Shown here piece by piece: positions 45,583 to 54,852 of a stretch of DNA of 64,000 nt; positions within the stretch are counted from its first letter, which is position 1, and each line of letters opens with the position of its first letter. Origin of the DNA: Thiomicrorhabdus sp963677355 (lineage in GTDB: Bacteria; Pseudomonadota; Gammaproteobacteria; Thiomicrospirales; Thiomicrospiraceae); assembly GCA_963677355.2 (NCBI GenBank), contig CAXXXQ010000002.1:806001-870000 (forward strand), in the 5' to 3' direction. The notes under the pieces were generated by a model. That model saw nothing but the letters and a program-made list of their open reading frames with translations, did not search any database and was not told the DNA's origin. The translations under genes and the position numbers were made by a program.

Positions 45583-47076
45583 GTGTCGACCATAATGGTA
45601 CAGGGCTGTACCTCCGATGCCGGGAAAAGCACTTTGGTAGCAGGCTTATGTCGCCTGCTGGCTAGGCAAGGTATGCAAGTCGCGCCCTTCAAGCCGCAAA
45701 ATATGGCGCTGAACAGCGCCGTGACCGAAGACGGCGGCGAGATTGGCCGGGCTCAAGCGTTACAGGCGGAGGCCGCCCATGTTCCATTATCGGTCCACAT
45801 GAACCCGGTATTGCTAAAACCCAACAGCGATACCGGGGCTCAAGTCATTATTCAAGGCCGAGCCATCGGCAACTTGAATGCATTGAATTACCATCAATAC
45901 AAACCGCAAGCGGCGCGAGCCGTTTTCGATTCTTTTCGAATTCTTTCACACAGTTACCCGAATATTATTGTTGAAGGCGCGGGTTCGCCTGCCGAAATCA
46001 ATTTACGGGAAGGCGATATCGCCAATATGGGCTTCGCCGAAGAAGTCGACTGCCCGGTCATACTGATTGCCGACATCGATAAAGGCGGCGTTTTCGCCCA
46101 TATCACCGGGACCTTGAACTGTCTGAGTGAATCCGAAAAGAACCGAATCAAAGGTTTTGTCATCAACCGATTCCGCGGCGATATCAACCTGCTGACCGGC
46201 GGCTTGGAGTGGCTGGAAAAAGAGACCGGCAAACCGGTTCTAGGGGTGCTGCCCTATCTGCACGGCCTGCATCTGGATGCTGAAGATGCACTCAATCAGT
46301 CAGTCAACAGCTCAGCGGAGAATCAACGCAAATTAAAAGTGATTATTCCGCTGCTGCCACACATCAGTAACCATACCGATTTCGAACCGCTGCGGCTGCA
46401 CCCGCAAGTCGACCTGGAGTTTATCGGTCACGAACAGTCTATTCCGCCAGCCGATTTGATTGTGCTCCCCGGCAGCAAGAATATCTCCTTTGATCTGCAC
46501 TGGCTTAAACAACAAAGCTGGGACGACGCTATCCAACACCACCTGCGCTATCGCGGTAAACTGATTGGTGTCTGTGGCGGCCTGCAAATGCTGGGAAGTT
46601 GCATTCTCGACCCGCTGCAAATTGAAAGCAGCGATAAGCAACTAGATGGGTTAGGTATTTTCGACTACCGGACAACACTGAATCCACAGAAAAAATTACA
46701 GAACATGAGCGGACACCTGAGCCTGAATCAACAGACGGTGCCGGTAAGCGGTTATGAAATACACTGTGGCGAAACCGATTACCCCAAACAAATATCTGCG
46801 GTAGAGATCAACGGTCAAGCCGACGGCATGCTCTCAGCAGACAATCAGGTTTTCACCACCTATTTACACGGCCTGTTCAATCAACCCGAAGCATTACAAC
46901 TCATTCTAAGCTGGGCCGGACTGCAAAGCGATCAGAAACTGGATATCTCGGCCATACGTAATCAACAATTAAACCGTTTAGCCGATACCTTGGAACAACA
47001 TCTGGATATCGATACAATCAAACAGATTCTGGCCGACAGCCAACCAAACAAGAATAAGGAAAGCGACGAGCAATGA
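45583..47076 (+). CDS. cobQ: Cobyric acid synthase CobQ
   Basis: 497 residues. It amidates adenosylcobyrinic a,c-diamide at four positions using glutamine. The N-terminal dethiobiotin-synthetase-like domain has VQGCTSDAGKST, FKPQNMALNS and ADIDKGGVFAH. The C-terminal glutamine amidotransferase has the Cys nucleophile in GVCGGLQMLG and His in TYLHGLF. A GTG start at 45583 is chosen because GGAG stands 7 nt upstream, 14 nt after the btuB stop; an ATG four codons later is the alternative. It overlaps cobO by 4 nt. Confidence 0.93.
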   Translation: MSTIMVQGCTSDAGKSTLVAGLCRLLARQGMQVAPFKPQNMALNSAVTEDGGEIGRAQALQAEAAHVPLSVHMNPVLLKPNSDTGAQVIIQGRAIGNLNALNYHQYKPQAARAVFDSFRILSHSYPNIIVEGAGSPAEINLREGDIANMGFAEEVDCPVILIADIDKGGVFAHITGTLNCLSESEKNRIKGFVINRFRGDINLLTGGLEWLEKETGKPVLGVLPYLHGLHLDAEDALNQSVNSSAENQRKLKVIIPLLPHISNHTDFEPLRLHPQVDLEFIGHEQSIPPADLIVLPGSKNISFDLHWLKQQSWDDAIQHHLRYRGKLIGVCGGLQMLGSCILDPLQIESSDKQLDGLGIFDYRTTLNPQKKLQNMSGHLSLNQQTVPVSGYEIHCGETDYPKQISAVEINGQADGMLSADNQVFTTYLHGLFNQPEALQLILSWAGLQSDQKLDISAIRNQQLNRLADTLEQHLDIDTIKQILADSQPNKNKESDEQ

Positions 47077-47687
47077 AACACAACGACGACGAGAAAAAAG
47101 CGCACTATCATCAAGTCAGAATGGAGCGCAAAAAAGCACAAATCGACGCGTCTATTGCCCGTGCAACCGGCGAAAAAGGCTTACTGCTAGTGATTACCGG
47201 CAATGGCAAAGGGAAATCCAGTAGCGCATTCGGCATGGTTGGCAGAGCCCTGGGTCACGGCATGAAAGTCGGCGTTTGCCAGTTCATCAAATCCAGAACG
47301 GATACCGGCGAAGAAGCCTTTTTCGGCGCACATCCCAATTGCGAATGGCATGTATTGGGCGACGGCTTCACTTGGGATACTCAAGACCGCAACGCCGACA
47401 TCGCAACCGCTAAAAACGGCTGGCAACAGGCGTGCAAAATGCTCACCGATCCCAGTTTTGATTTGGTGGTTCTGGATGAACTCACCTATCTGCTCAGTTA
47501 CGATTATTTGGACAAAGACGAAGTCCTGAATATTATTAGTGAACGTCCCGAAATGCAACATGTGGTAGTCACCGGCCGCTCCGCCATTGCCGAACTGCGT
47601 GAACTGGCCGATACCGTCTCCGATATCAAAGACGAAAAACACGCCTATACCAGCGGTATCAAAGCCCAACAAGGTATTGACTTCTAA
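47073..47687 (+). CDS. cobO: Cob(I)yrinic acid a,c-diamide adenosyltransferase
   Basis: 204 residues of the CobA/CobO/BtuR type, which adenosylates corrinoids with ATP. The P-loop GNGKGKSSSAFGMV, FIKSRTDTGEE, VLDELTYLLSY and VVVTGRSA are diagnostic. It acts with CobQ in remodelling incomplete corrinoids taken up through BtuB. The start ATG overlaps the cobQ stop (ATGA). Confidence 0.95.
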   Translation: MKHNDDEKKAHYHQVRMERKKAQIDASIARATGEKGLLLVITGNGKGKSSSAFGMVGRALGHGMKVGVCQFIKSRTDTGEEAFFGAHPNCEWHVLGDGFTWDTQDRNADIATAKNGWQQACKMLTDPSFDLVVLDELTYLLSYDYLDKDEVLNIISERPEMQHVVVTGRSAIAELRELADTVSDIKDEKHAYTSGIKAQQGIDF

Positions 47688-47688
47688 A

Positions 47689-48561
47689 ATGCGAGCTGCC
47701 CTATTCTTTAAAACCTTAGCCTTCGCTGTCCTGCTGATAATTAATGCATTGCAGCAAGCTAATGCCGGACAAAGCCATCCGCAAAAAGTGATCTCTCTGG
47801 CACCGCACATTACCGAAATGCTCTATTCGGCGGGTGCGGGCAATAAACTGGTCGGCGTTGTCGAATATTCAGACTATCCGCCAGCCGCTCAAGATAAACC
47901 GGTAATCGGCGGCTACCACGCCATCAATATTGAAAAAATCCTTGAGCTCGATCCAGACATTATCTTTGCGTGGCGCGGCGGCAACCGCTATCAAGACTTG
48001 GCTAAACTCGAACAGCTTGGTTTTAAAATTCACTACTCCAACCCGCAAAAATTGGAAGATATCGGAGAGGAAATCCATGCAATCGGTGAATTATTAGGCA
48101 CTCAAACCGCTGCCGACCAAGTTGCCGAACAATTGAAATGGGAGCTGGAGCAGATTAGCAAACGTTATGCTAAGCGCACAAAAATCAGCGCTTTCTATCA
48201 GATCTGGAATCGTCCGTTAATGACCATTAACGGCAAGCAATTCATCAGTCAGGCCATGGCATTGTGCGGAGCGGAAAATATCTTTTATGATTTGCCGTTA
48301 CTGGCTGCGGAGGTCAATATCGAAAGTCTGCTTGCCCGTAACCCGCAGGTCATCCTGCTTGGCGGAGAACAGAGCACTCAACAAAAATGGCTACAGGATT
48401 GGCAAAAAATCCCACAACTGCGAGCCGTTCAGCATAAACAGGTTTATTTGGTCAATGCGGATCGTTACCAGCGCCCGACGGAACGCTTTATTATGTCGAT
48501 CGATGCTTTATGCCAACAAATCGACCAAGCCCGACAACACCAAGCAGCAAGCAGTAATTAA
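47689..48561 (+). CDS. btuF: Periplasmic cobalamin-binding protein, BtuF type
   Basis: 290 residues. The signal peptide is AALFFKTLAFAVLLIINALQ, processed near QANA-GQ. A class III helical-backbone binding protein: VISLAPHITEMLYSAGAGNKLVGV, DPDIIFAWRGG and KQVYLVNADRYQRPTERF. The first of these is the usual BtuF opening. It should hand B12 to BtuCD, but no btuC or btuD lies in the window. The ATG is 1 nt after the cobO stop, with only a weak Shine-Dalgarno, so translation is probably coupled. Confidence 0.88.
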   Translation: MRAALFFKTLAFAVLLIINALQQANAGQSHPQKVISLAPHITEMLYSAGAGNKLVGVVEYSDYPPAAQDKPVIGGYHAINIEKILELDPDIIFAWRGGNRYQDLAKLEQLGFKIHYSNPQKLEDIGEEIHAIGELLGTQTAADQVAEQLKWELEQISKRYAKRTKISAFYQIWNRPLMTINGKQFISQAMALCGAENIFYDLPLLAAEVNIESLLARNPQVILLGGEQSTQQKWLQDWQKIPQLRAVQHKQVYLVNADRYQRPTERFIMSIDALCQQIDQARQHQAASSN

Positions 48562-48584
48562 GATTTCAGCGAAGTAAACCCGAG

Positions 48585-48791
48585 CTAAGCAGGCATATCG
48601 CTGAATAAGAAGAAATAGATCATGTAACCGCCGTACATGACGATCATCACAATCATCATCAGCGTGATTGGGCGCATGCCCTTCTGCTCAATCACAATAC
48701 CCTGTTGCTCGAGTTTTCTATTGCGAATTTTCTGCTTAAGCAGCCAGTAGAAAAAATAAATGACGCCGAGTAAGGTAAGGTATTTAAGCAT
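48585..48791 (-). CDS. Small membrane protein of unknown function
   Basis: 68 residues with two hydrophobic helices (about 2-18 and 44-65) flanking a basic, Gln-rich loop QKIRNRKLEQQGIVIEQKG. I do not recognise a family. It is the last gene of the minus-strand comEC-lpxK-trm112-kdsB group, 61 nt after kdsB. A broader role in the envelope is only a guess from context. Confidence 0.65.
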   Translation of the reverse strand: MLKYLTLLGVIYFFYWLLKQKIRNRKLEQQGIVIEQKGMRPITLMMIVMIVMYGGYMIYFFLFSDMPA

Positions 48792-48852
48792 TCTGGAAAT
48801 AATCCGGTTTGGTTACAAAATCATCGTGTTGTAGATGGTTTTTGGAGATCCG

Positions 48853-49611
48853 TTAATCCGCGAGCAAACTGCGGACTCGTTGCAAATCAGCTTCGGTATC
48901 CACACCCACACCGGCATCACAGTGCGCGTCTAAAACTAGAATCTTTTCGCCATGCCACAAGACACGCAACTGCTCCAGTTTTTCAACATGCTCCAGTTCA
49001 CACTCCGGCCAAGTAACATACTGTTTTACAAACCCGGCACGATAAGCATACAAGCCGATATGGCGTTTATAGGCCCAGTTGTCAGGCAGGCTTTTCGGCT
49101 CTTCTGCAAAGGTATCACGCGACCAAGGCAATGGCGCTCGGCTGAAATTGATTGCTCGGTTAGCCACATCGCGACAGACTTTAACGGCATTCGGATCAAA
49201 TACGGTTTCAATATCCTCAATGGGTTCGCACAAGGTCGCCATCGAAATTTCCGGATGATTTTCCAGACCTTCGGCCACCTGATGAATCAACTCGGCAGGC
49301 AACATCGGTTCGTCGCCCTGCACATTGACCAGAATTTCATCACCACTGATGCCAGCCAGATCAATCACTTCTGCAATTCGCTCGGTACCGGATTGATGGT
49401 CGGGACTGGTCAGCAAAACCTCGGCACCAAAATCCAGACAGGCTTGTTTCACCCCTTGCGATTCGGTGGCGATAATGACCCGTTTGGCACCCGCTTCCTT
49501 GGCGCGCTCCCAAGTCCATTGGATCATAGGTTTACCGTGAATATCCATCAACGGCTTGCCCGGTAGACGGCTGGATTCGAAACGAGCAGGAATAATGATT
49601 GTGAATGACAT
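48853..49611 (-). CDS. kdsB: CMP-KDO synthetase (3-deoxy-manno-octulosonate cytidylyltransferase)
   Basis: 252 residues. It activates KDO with CTP for attachment to lipid A. IIPARFESSRLPGKPLMDI is the nucleotide-binding start; VQGDEPMLP and NVQGDE-type metal site are seen, as is WPECELEHVEKLEQLR near the C-terminus. The ATG at 49611 is preferred over a TTG one codon earlier because GAGGT stands 6 nt upstream. Its place with lpxK and the Trm112-like gene is common in Gammaproteobacteria. Confidence 0.96.
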   Translation of the reverse strand: MSFTIIIPARFESSRLPGKPLMDIHGKPMIQWTWERAKEAGAKRVIIATESQGVKQACLDFGAEVLLTSPDHQSGTERIAEVIDLAGISGDEILVNVQGDEPMLPAELIHQVAEGLENHPEISMATLCEPIEDIETVFDPNAVKVCRDVANRAINFSRAPLPWSRDTFAEEPKSLPDNWAYKRHIGLYAYRAGFVKQYVTWPECELEHVEKLEQLRVLWHGEKILVLDAHCDAGVGVDTEADLQRVRSLLAD

Positions 49612-49628
49612 CAACGTACCTCGGACTA

Positions 49629-49829
49629 TCAGCTTTTCTTTTTGCGGTATTCTTCAGCTTCGCTCGCTTCAAGCTGACGAGCTTCATCTTCCAAAAGAAT
49701 TGGAATACCGTCGCGTACCGGAAAAGCCAAATTGGCGGCAGTTGAAATCAACTCTTGTGAATTCTTGTCATAGTAAAGTTTTGTCTTACTGACTGGGCAA
49801 ACCAGAATTTCTAGTAATTTAGGATCCAT
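49629..49829 (-). CDS. Trm112-family protein (YcaR-like)
   Basis: 66 residues, MDPKLLEILVCPVSKTKLYY. The single-Cys CPVSK and the size match the small Trm112/DUF343 proteins that lie between lpxK and kdsB in many Gammaproteobacteria. In eukaryotes and some bacteria Trm112 activates methyltransferases; the role here is unproven. The C-terminus is charged and low-complexity. Confidence 0.85.
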   Translation of the reverse strand: MDPKLLEILVCPVSKTKLYYDKNSQELISTAANLAFPVRDGIPILLEDEARQLEASEAEEYRKKKS

Positions 49830-49870
49830 CTTCGACTCTATCTTCCATCTATCTTCTAGGGATTAATGTA

Positions 49871-50965
49871 TTAACTCGATGCATTTAGCGACGATTGTTG
49901 CTGCTGAAGTTGTTGATGCCAGCTAATAATGGCGGCCAACAGAGCATCGTCACAAACGGGTTCGATCTGCAGGTACCACCAATGCATTTCGGACTCGGCA
50001 AATGCCTGACATTTTACCGCATCTTTTTCGGTCATAATGAGTGGTTTTTGCCCTAGATCCGATTTAGAGTCCGATTTAGATGAAGCGCTCAGAGCAAGCA
50101 GATCGCTTTTTTGATAATTGTGGTGATCCGGAAAAGGCGTTCCCTCAACCAGTAACCCTTGGCTTTGCAGAGTATCAAAAAAGCGCTGCGGATTACCTAT
50201 TCCGGCCACCGCCAGCACTTCATGCAGCGGATATTTTTCAATAAACTGTTCAATATTCAGTTTGATCTGCGGATCGGCAAGCGAACAAAAAGCGACCGGT
50301 TGCAACTGCATGGCATACGCCGATTTCTGCACCATATCCAAAGCAGGAATCGAGGTGTTTGCCGCTATGCCGTTCCAGACAGTGAAATCAACCTCCGTGA
50401 TTCTTTGTAACGGTTCACGTAATGGCCCGGCCGGCATGCACCAGCCATTGCCAAAACGACGTTGTGCATCAATCAACACTACCTCAAGATCACGCTGCAA
50501 AGCAAAATGCTGTAAACCATCATCGCTGATGACAAAATCGCAATCAAACTGACTATTCAACAAGTCTAAAGCTTCTACCCGTTGCGGCGACACGGCCACC
50601 GGACAGCCGGTCTGTCTAGCCAACATAAGAGGTTCGTCTCCGCATTCGCTCGCATGAGATTCGGAGGTGACCAGTAACGGCCACTGTTTGTTACCGGCCC
50701 CATAACCGCGACTAAGAATACCGACTTTAAAACCCTTCTGTTGCAGACCTTTGACCAACCAGAAAATAAACGGCGTTTTCCCCGTTCCACCGACCACGAC
50801 ATTACCGACGACAATGACGGTCGCATCAGTTTGTCTAGCTTTATCGGGTAACGCTTGACGAAAACGGCGGTAACGGCGGGTCGCTTCCCAGCAAACCAGC
50901 TTGGAGAGCGGCCACAAAAGGTAGCTTTGCCATTTTTTCTCATTCCAAAACGCTGGCCAACTCAC
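49871..50965 (-). CDS. lpxK: Tetraacyldisaccharide 4'-kinase LpxK
   Basis: 364 residues. It phosphorylates the lipid A precursor at the 4' position, at the inner face of the inner membrane. The P-loop is VVGNVVVGGTGKTP; ILSRGYG and DDGLQHFALQRDLEVVLIDA are characteristic. A GTG start at 50965 is chosen: AAGGAG lies 10 nt upstream and the codon overlaps the comEC stop (GTGA). An upstream in-frame ATG at 51013 would add 16 unusual residues inside comEC. No msbA is present between comEC and lpxK. Confidence 0.93.
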   Translation of the reverse strand: MSWPAFWNEKKWQSYLLWPLSKLVCWEATRRYRRFRQALPDKARQTDATVIVVGNVVVGGTGKTPFIFWLVKGLQQKGFKVGILSRGYGAGNKQWPLLVTSESHASECGDEPLMLARQTGCPVAVSPQRVEALDLLNSQFDCDFVISDDGLQHFALQRDLEVVLIDAQRRFGNGWCMPAGPLREPLQRITEVDFTVWNGIAANTSIPALDMVQKSAYAMQLQPVAFCSLADPQIKLNIEQFIEKYPLHEVLAVAGIGNPQRFFDTLQSQGLLVEGTPFPDHHNYQKSDLLALSASSKSDSKSDLGQKPLIMTEKDAVKCQAFAESEMHWWYLQIEPVCDDALLAAIISWHQQLQQQQSSLNASS

Positions 50966-53616
50966 TGATAGAAAACTCCTTGCTGGGACGGTAAACAGCG
51001 ATGATGATACCATTTAAGCTGGCTTTTGCGTGCCTCATTAATCAACTTTACCCCGTCCGCATCCAATTTAAAGCTCAAGGCGCCGGAACAGGCAGTGTTC
51101 CACCATCGCGTATTCGGATCGGTCTGTTCGATTCGCTGCAAGACTTCGGCATTGGGAAAACCGAAACGGTTCATATAACCGGAAGAAAAAACCACTTTAT
51201 CCGCTTGAATCGCTTGCAGCCAAGCAGTCGATGTTGAAAAACGGCTACCGTGATGACCGGCAATTAAAAGCTCGCTTTGCAGTGTCTGATTTTCATTGCC
51301 ATTGCGAGCGATCAGCTTTCGTTCTTCCCGAGCGCCTAAATCCCCCATGATCAACGCTTTTGTTTGACCGCTGGAGATTTGCAATACACAGGACCAGTCG
51401 TTGTCATCTCCATAGTCGTCATGATTCTGTAGATTCGGTGATAACACCTCAAAGCGAACACCGTCAAAAAGCCAATTCTGCCCGGCATGACACGCTTGGA
51501 AATGCACATTACCCGTCTTGTCTTCGCTATTCCCTGTCACACTGCCGGGTATTCGATTTAGCATACGGTTGAGCTTATCAGGCTGACCGCTTACTTGCTG
51601 GTTGATATTCAATTCCTGCAACAAGGATTCAGCGCCGCCCGAATGGTCGCTATCTGAATGGCTAATCATTAACAGATCGATCTTTGTGATCCCTTGCGAT
51701 TTGAGATAAGGCAGCAAGACGATTTTAGCCGCATCGGTGGTTGCACCCCATTTCGCACCGGCGTCATAGATGGCGGCATGGCGCTGAGTCTGGATTACGA
51801 TGGCCTGCCCTTGGCCGACATCCATAACGGTAATCATGGCTTGTCCCGGTTTATCAAGGACATTCAGCTTTGCCGGCTTAAAAACATTGATGCCGATAAA
51901 AACCGTCAGTATATAAAATGCAAGAAAAAGGATGAATCGCCAAGATTTTAACGTATTTGACTCCACACCTGATGCTTGACGATGTGCAAACCAAAACAGG
52001 CATCCCAAGTCCAAATAGATAACGGCCAGCCAGATAATCGAAAACTGCACCACCGGATACTCGGTTAAAGGCAATTGTGCCAACCACAGCAAATAGTGCC
52101 ATAAATAATCCCAAAGCCAATCCGATACAGAGATCAGTAACGTTGCAAAACCTTCCGAAATCCATCCTGTCAGCATGGTGACCAGTAACAACGGCAGACC
52201 GATGATTGTCATAAAAGGGACTGCAATCAGATTCGCCAAAACCCCGTAGACCGGCACCTCATAATAATGCCAGGCAATCAATGGTAATAAGCCGATACTC
52301 AACAACAACTGGATAAACAGAAGCTTACCCCGTTTCGACATCGTTTTAGCTAGCTGTAACCCCGAAAAAATTAACGCGACTGCCGCGAACGAAAGCCAAA
52401 ATCCACTACTCAAAACTGCTCTCGAATCCCAGAAAACAATCAAACAAGCGGCCATCGCCAATGCTGCAAAAGGTTGAAAGGTACGCCGCAACATAAAGAA
52501 AACAATCAGAGTTGCCACCATGATCCACGCCCGTTGCGTTGGAATCGCCGCGCCGGAAATCAGCAAATACAAGGTTGCAAACAGCAAAGCCGTCAACGCG
52601 GAAAACAGCGGTAACGTCATGCGCATCTGTCGATAGACAAACAGTCGCCACAACAGTTGGGCAAAGGCAAAACCGATTGCCGCCATAATACTCATATGCA
52701 AACCTGAAATAGCCATCAAGTGTATCGTGCCGGTAGTTTGAAACAACTCCCATTGCGACTGAGTAATTCTAGATTTATCGCCGATTAATAAAGCACGATA
52801 AACAGGAGCAAAAGCACTATTTACATAGAGTTCATCCAGATAGCCAGCAAGATAACTTCTTAACTGCTGAAGAGAATACGCCGGTACAGATGCGACCTTA
52901 ACAGCGTTAAGGCCGCTTGGCATTTCTTGCAGACCGGACACATTCAATTTTCCGAGCAAGTGCTGTTGAAACAACCAGGTCTCGTAGTCACGTACTCCGG
53001 GGTTTAGGCTCGCATGATTACTTTTTAATTTGCCGTAAAAACGCCAAATTTCTCCGTTTTTCGGCAGAGTGCCAATTTCACTTAAATCACTTTCACTCAG
53101 ATACCAGTTCAACTTTAATTTCGGCGCCCGCCAATTCCACTCTTGCAACGGACTGTCAAAATTTTGTTGCTTGCTTCGCAATTCATAAATAAAACTCACC
53201 TTGGTATAGTGAGCCGTTTTCTGTAGCTGTGGCAAACTTACAACCTGCCCGCTGAACCAGCCTTTTTGATCAAATGCCTTAACATCAATGACCGGAGCAA
53301 AAAACGCCTGCCAAATAACTAGATTGACTCCAATTAAAAGGCCCATAAAAAAATTTAACGGAATTGAGAGGAATTTCGTTTTTTTGTCGCTTAAATTGCG
53401 TGTATAGTTTTCATGAAAATTTTGTAAGGGATGGCATTTCGTTTGCTGCCTGTTATTAACAGCATCAACCTGACGCTTTGCATGGTATATATTTACAATA
53501 ACCAGCACAATGGCAAGTAATAACAAAATGAATCCAAAACCAGAACTGGGTAAGTGACTAAGCCGATAGCTCAGAAACACCCCAATCACAAGTCCAATTA
53601 CAAATAGATTAAACAT
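50962..53616 (-). CDS. comEC: DNA uptake channel ComEC/Rec2
   Basis: 884 residues. Several N-terminal and central membrane helices with the Competence domain (HLMAISGLHMSIMAAIGFAF) and a DUF4131-like region near the N-terminus are followed by a C-terminal metallo-beta-lactamase-like domain with HSDSDHSGG and AGHHGSRFS. ComEC carries single-stranded DNA across the inner membrane during natural transformation. Its start codon shares CATG with the divergent DUF2062 gene, so no spacer exists between them. Confidence 0.94.
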   Translation of the reverse strand: MFNLFVIGLVIGVFLSYRLSHLPSSGFGFILLLLAIVLVIVNIYHAKRQVDAVNNRQQTKCHPLQNFHENYTRNLSDKKTKFLSIPLNFFMGLLIGVNLVIWQAFFAPVIDVKAFDQKGWFSGQVVSLPQLQKTAHYTKVSFIYELRSKQQNFDSPLQEWNWRAPKLKLNWYLSESDLSEIGTLPKNGEIWRFYGKLKSNHASLNPGVRDYETWLFQQHLLGKLNVSGLQEMPSGLNAVKVASVPAYSLQQLRSYLAGYLDELYVNSAFAPVYRALLIGDKSRITQSQWELFQTTGTIHLMAISGLHMSIMAAIGFAFAQLLWRLFVYRQMRMTLPLFSALTALLFATLYLLISGAAIPTQRAWIMVATLIVFFMLRRTFQPFAALAMAACLIVFWDSRAVLSSGFWLSFAAVALIFSGLQLAKTMSKRGKLLFIQLLLSIGLLPLIAWHYYEVPVYGVLANLIAVPFMTIIGLPLLLVTMLTGWISEGFATLLISVSDWLWDYLWHYLLWLAQLPLTEYPVVQFSIIWLAVIYLDLGCLFWFAHRQASGVESNTLKSWRFILFLAFYILTVFIGINVFKPAKLNVLDKPGQAMITVMDVGQGQAIVIQTQRHAAIYDAGAKWGATTDAAKIVLLPYLKSQGITKIDLLMISHSDSDHSGGAESLLQELNINQQVSGQPDKLNRMLNRIPGSVTGNSEDKTGNVHFQACHAGQNWLFDGVRFEVLSPNLQNHDDYGDDNDWSCVLQISSGQTKALIMGDLGAREERKLIARNGNENQTLQSELLIAGHHGSRFSTSTAWLQAIQADKVVFSSGYMNRFGFPNAEVLQRIEQTDPNTRWWNTACSGALSFKLDADGVKLINEARKSQLKWYHHRCLPSQQGVFYQ

Positions 53617-54133
53617 GCCTAAGAAACTGATAAAGCGTTATTTACCACATCCCGACAAGGTCAAGAACACTAAAGGATTTGGTATTTTAGGAAAATGGCT
53701 GCATAACCCGAACATATGGCACCTCAATCGTCATTCTGTCTCCAAAGCCTTTGTTCTCGGACTATTTTGGATGGCTATTCCGGTTCCTTCCCAGATGATC
53801 GCTTCGGCTATTTGCGCCATCATATTCAGAGCCAACCTCCCGATTAGTGTGGCGTTAGTCTGGATCAGCAACCCCTTGACGATGGCACCGATCTTCTATT
53901 TCAACTATGTAATCGGCTCTATGATCCTGGGACAAGAGGCCGACGAAAGCATTCATTTCGAACTCAGTTGGGATTGGTTAATCAACACGCTCGGCGAACT
54001 TTGGCTACCTCTTTATTTAGGAAGTTTCGTTGTTGGCGCGGTACTTGCATTAAGTGCTTACATCGCCATCCATCTGTTTTGGCGACACCATGTTTACCAA
54101 AATTGGAAAAACAGAAAAAAGTCAAAAAAATAA
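53615..54133 (+). CDS. DUF2062 family membrane protein
   Basis: 172 residues. Start MPKKLIKRYLPHPDKVKN and then HNPNIWHLNRHSVSKAF, followed by three to four hydrophobic segments (FVLGLFWMAIPVPSQMIAS, ISVALVWISNPLTMAPIF, LYLGSFVVGAVLALSAYIA). This is the DUF2062 pattern; function unknown. The ATG overlaps the comEC start codon on the other strand and no Shine-Dalgarno is seen, so its promoter must lie inside comEC. Confidence 0.85.
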   Translation: MPKKLIKRYLPHPDKVKNTKGFGILGKWLHNPNIWHLNRHSVSKAFVLGLFWMAIPVPSQMIASAICAIIFRANLPISVALVWISNPLTMAPIFYFNYVIGSMILGQEADESIHFELSWDWLINTLGELWLPLYLGSFVVGAVLALSAYIAIHLFWRHHVYQNWKNRKKSKK

Positions 54134-54207
54134 GAATTTATACTTATAAAATAAGACTTAAATATTATCATTTTTAATATTGATTTATAAAATAATTACA
54201 AAACTTG

Positions 54208-54235
54208 TTGTCTTATTCCGCTTGTTTTGTAGAAT
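54208..54235 (+). promoter_or_regulatory. Candidate promoter of the CZB gene pair
   Basis: TTGTCT, a 16-nt spacer and TAGAAT. It gives a leader of about 155 nt before the first CZB gene. Confidence 0.5.
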
Positions 54236-54237
54236 CG

Positions 54238-54378
54238 TAGACTGGGTGTAAGTCTATTAACTTAGGCAATCGCTTTAAATAACTAAAATAATTAAGCTAA
54301 GATTAATTTATATGACAGGGGATTGGCAGTTAATACTGCCTGCATAAAAATAAAAAAACAGGTTTGTTATTTCAAACC
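54238..54378 (+). promoter_or_regulatory. Structured leader before the CZB genes
   Basis: Four possible stems in order: TAGACT/AGTCTA (54238-54256); TTAACTTAG with CTAAG-ATTAA across about 30 nt; GGCAGT-TAAT-ACTGCC (54325-54340), perfect; and GGTTTG/CAAACC (54361-54378), which ends just before the Shine-Dalgarno GGAAGGAACGG. No T-run terminator follows. It matches no riboswitch class I know. A regulatory RNA is an inference from pairing alone. Confidence 0.4.
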
Positions 54379-54396
54379 CGGAAGGAACGGATACGA

Positions 54397-54834
54397 ATGG
54401 ATAAGAAAGAGATCATTCAGCAATTAAGAGCGGCAAAAGCAGCACACATTCAGTGGAGAGCTTATGCACAAGCCATCGTTGGTGGTTTTTCCGTTGACCA
54501 AAACCACGTACCGGTTATTCATACTAACTGTAAATTCGGTCAATGGTATTACGGTAAAGGTCAAATGCTTTCCAACCTGAGTAGTTACGGCTCCGTTGAC
54601 GGCCCGCATGCCATGCTCCATCAGATATATATGGAAATCTATAAACTGATGTTTGGTGAAGTAAAAGGCGGCCTGTTCAAATCAAAAGCGAAAGTACGAG
54701 CTCAAAACCAGAAAAAAGCCGAAGAACTAATGCAAAACTTGGTCTCTATCTCCGAAACCTTACTCGAAGCGATCACCATGGTCGAACAAGAGGTCATGGC
54801 ACTAACGGAAGAAGAACTTCAAGAACTCTATTAA
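54397..54834 (+). CDS. Stand-alone CZB (chemoreceptor zinc-binding) domain protein
   Basis: 145 residues, soluble. The zinc ligands of the CZB fold are all present and correctly spaced: H17 (HIQW), C45 (CKFGQW), H71 and H75 (HAMLH); the spacings of 28, 26 and 4 are close to those known from DgcZ. A coiled C-terminal part follows (to EEELQELY). CZB domains bind zinc tightly and modulate chemoreceptors and diguanylate cyclases; here there is no output domain. GGAAGGAACGG precedes the ATG. A divergent copy follows after 18 nt. Confidence 0.87.
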   Translation: MDKKEIIQQLRAAKAAHIQWRAYAQAIVGGFSVDQNHVPVIHTNCKFGQWYYGKGQMLSNLSSYGSVDGPHAMLHQIYMEIYKLMFGEVKGGLFKSKAKVRAQNQKKAEELMQNLVSISETLLEAITMVEQEVMALTEEELQELY

Positions 54835-54852
54835 TCACAGTAGCGATGTAGC

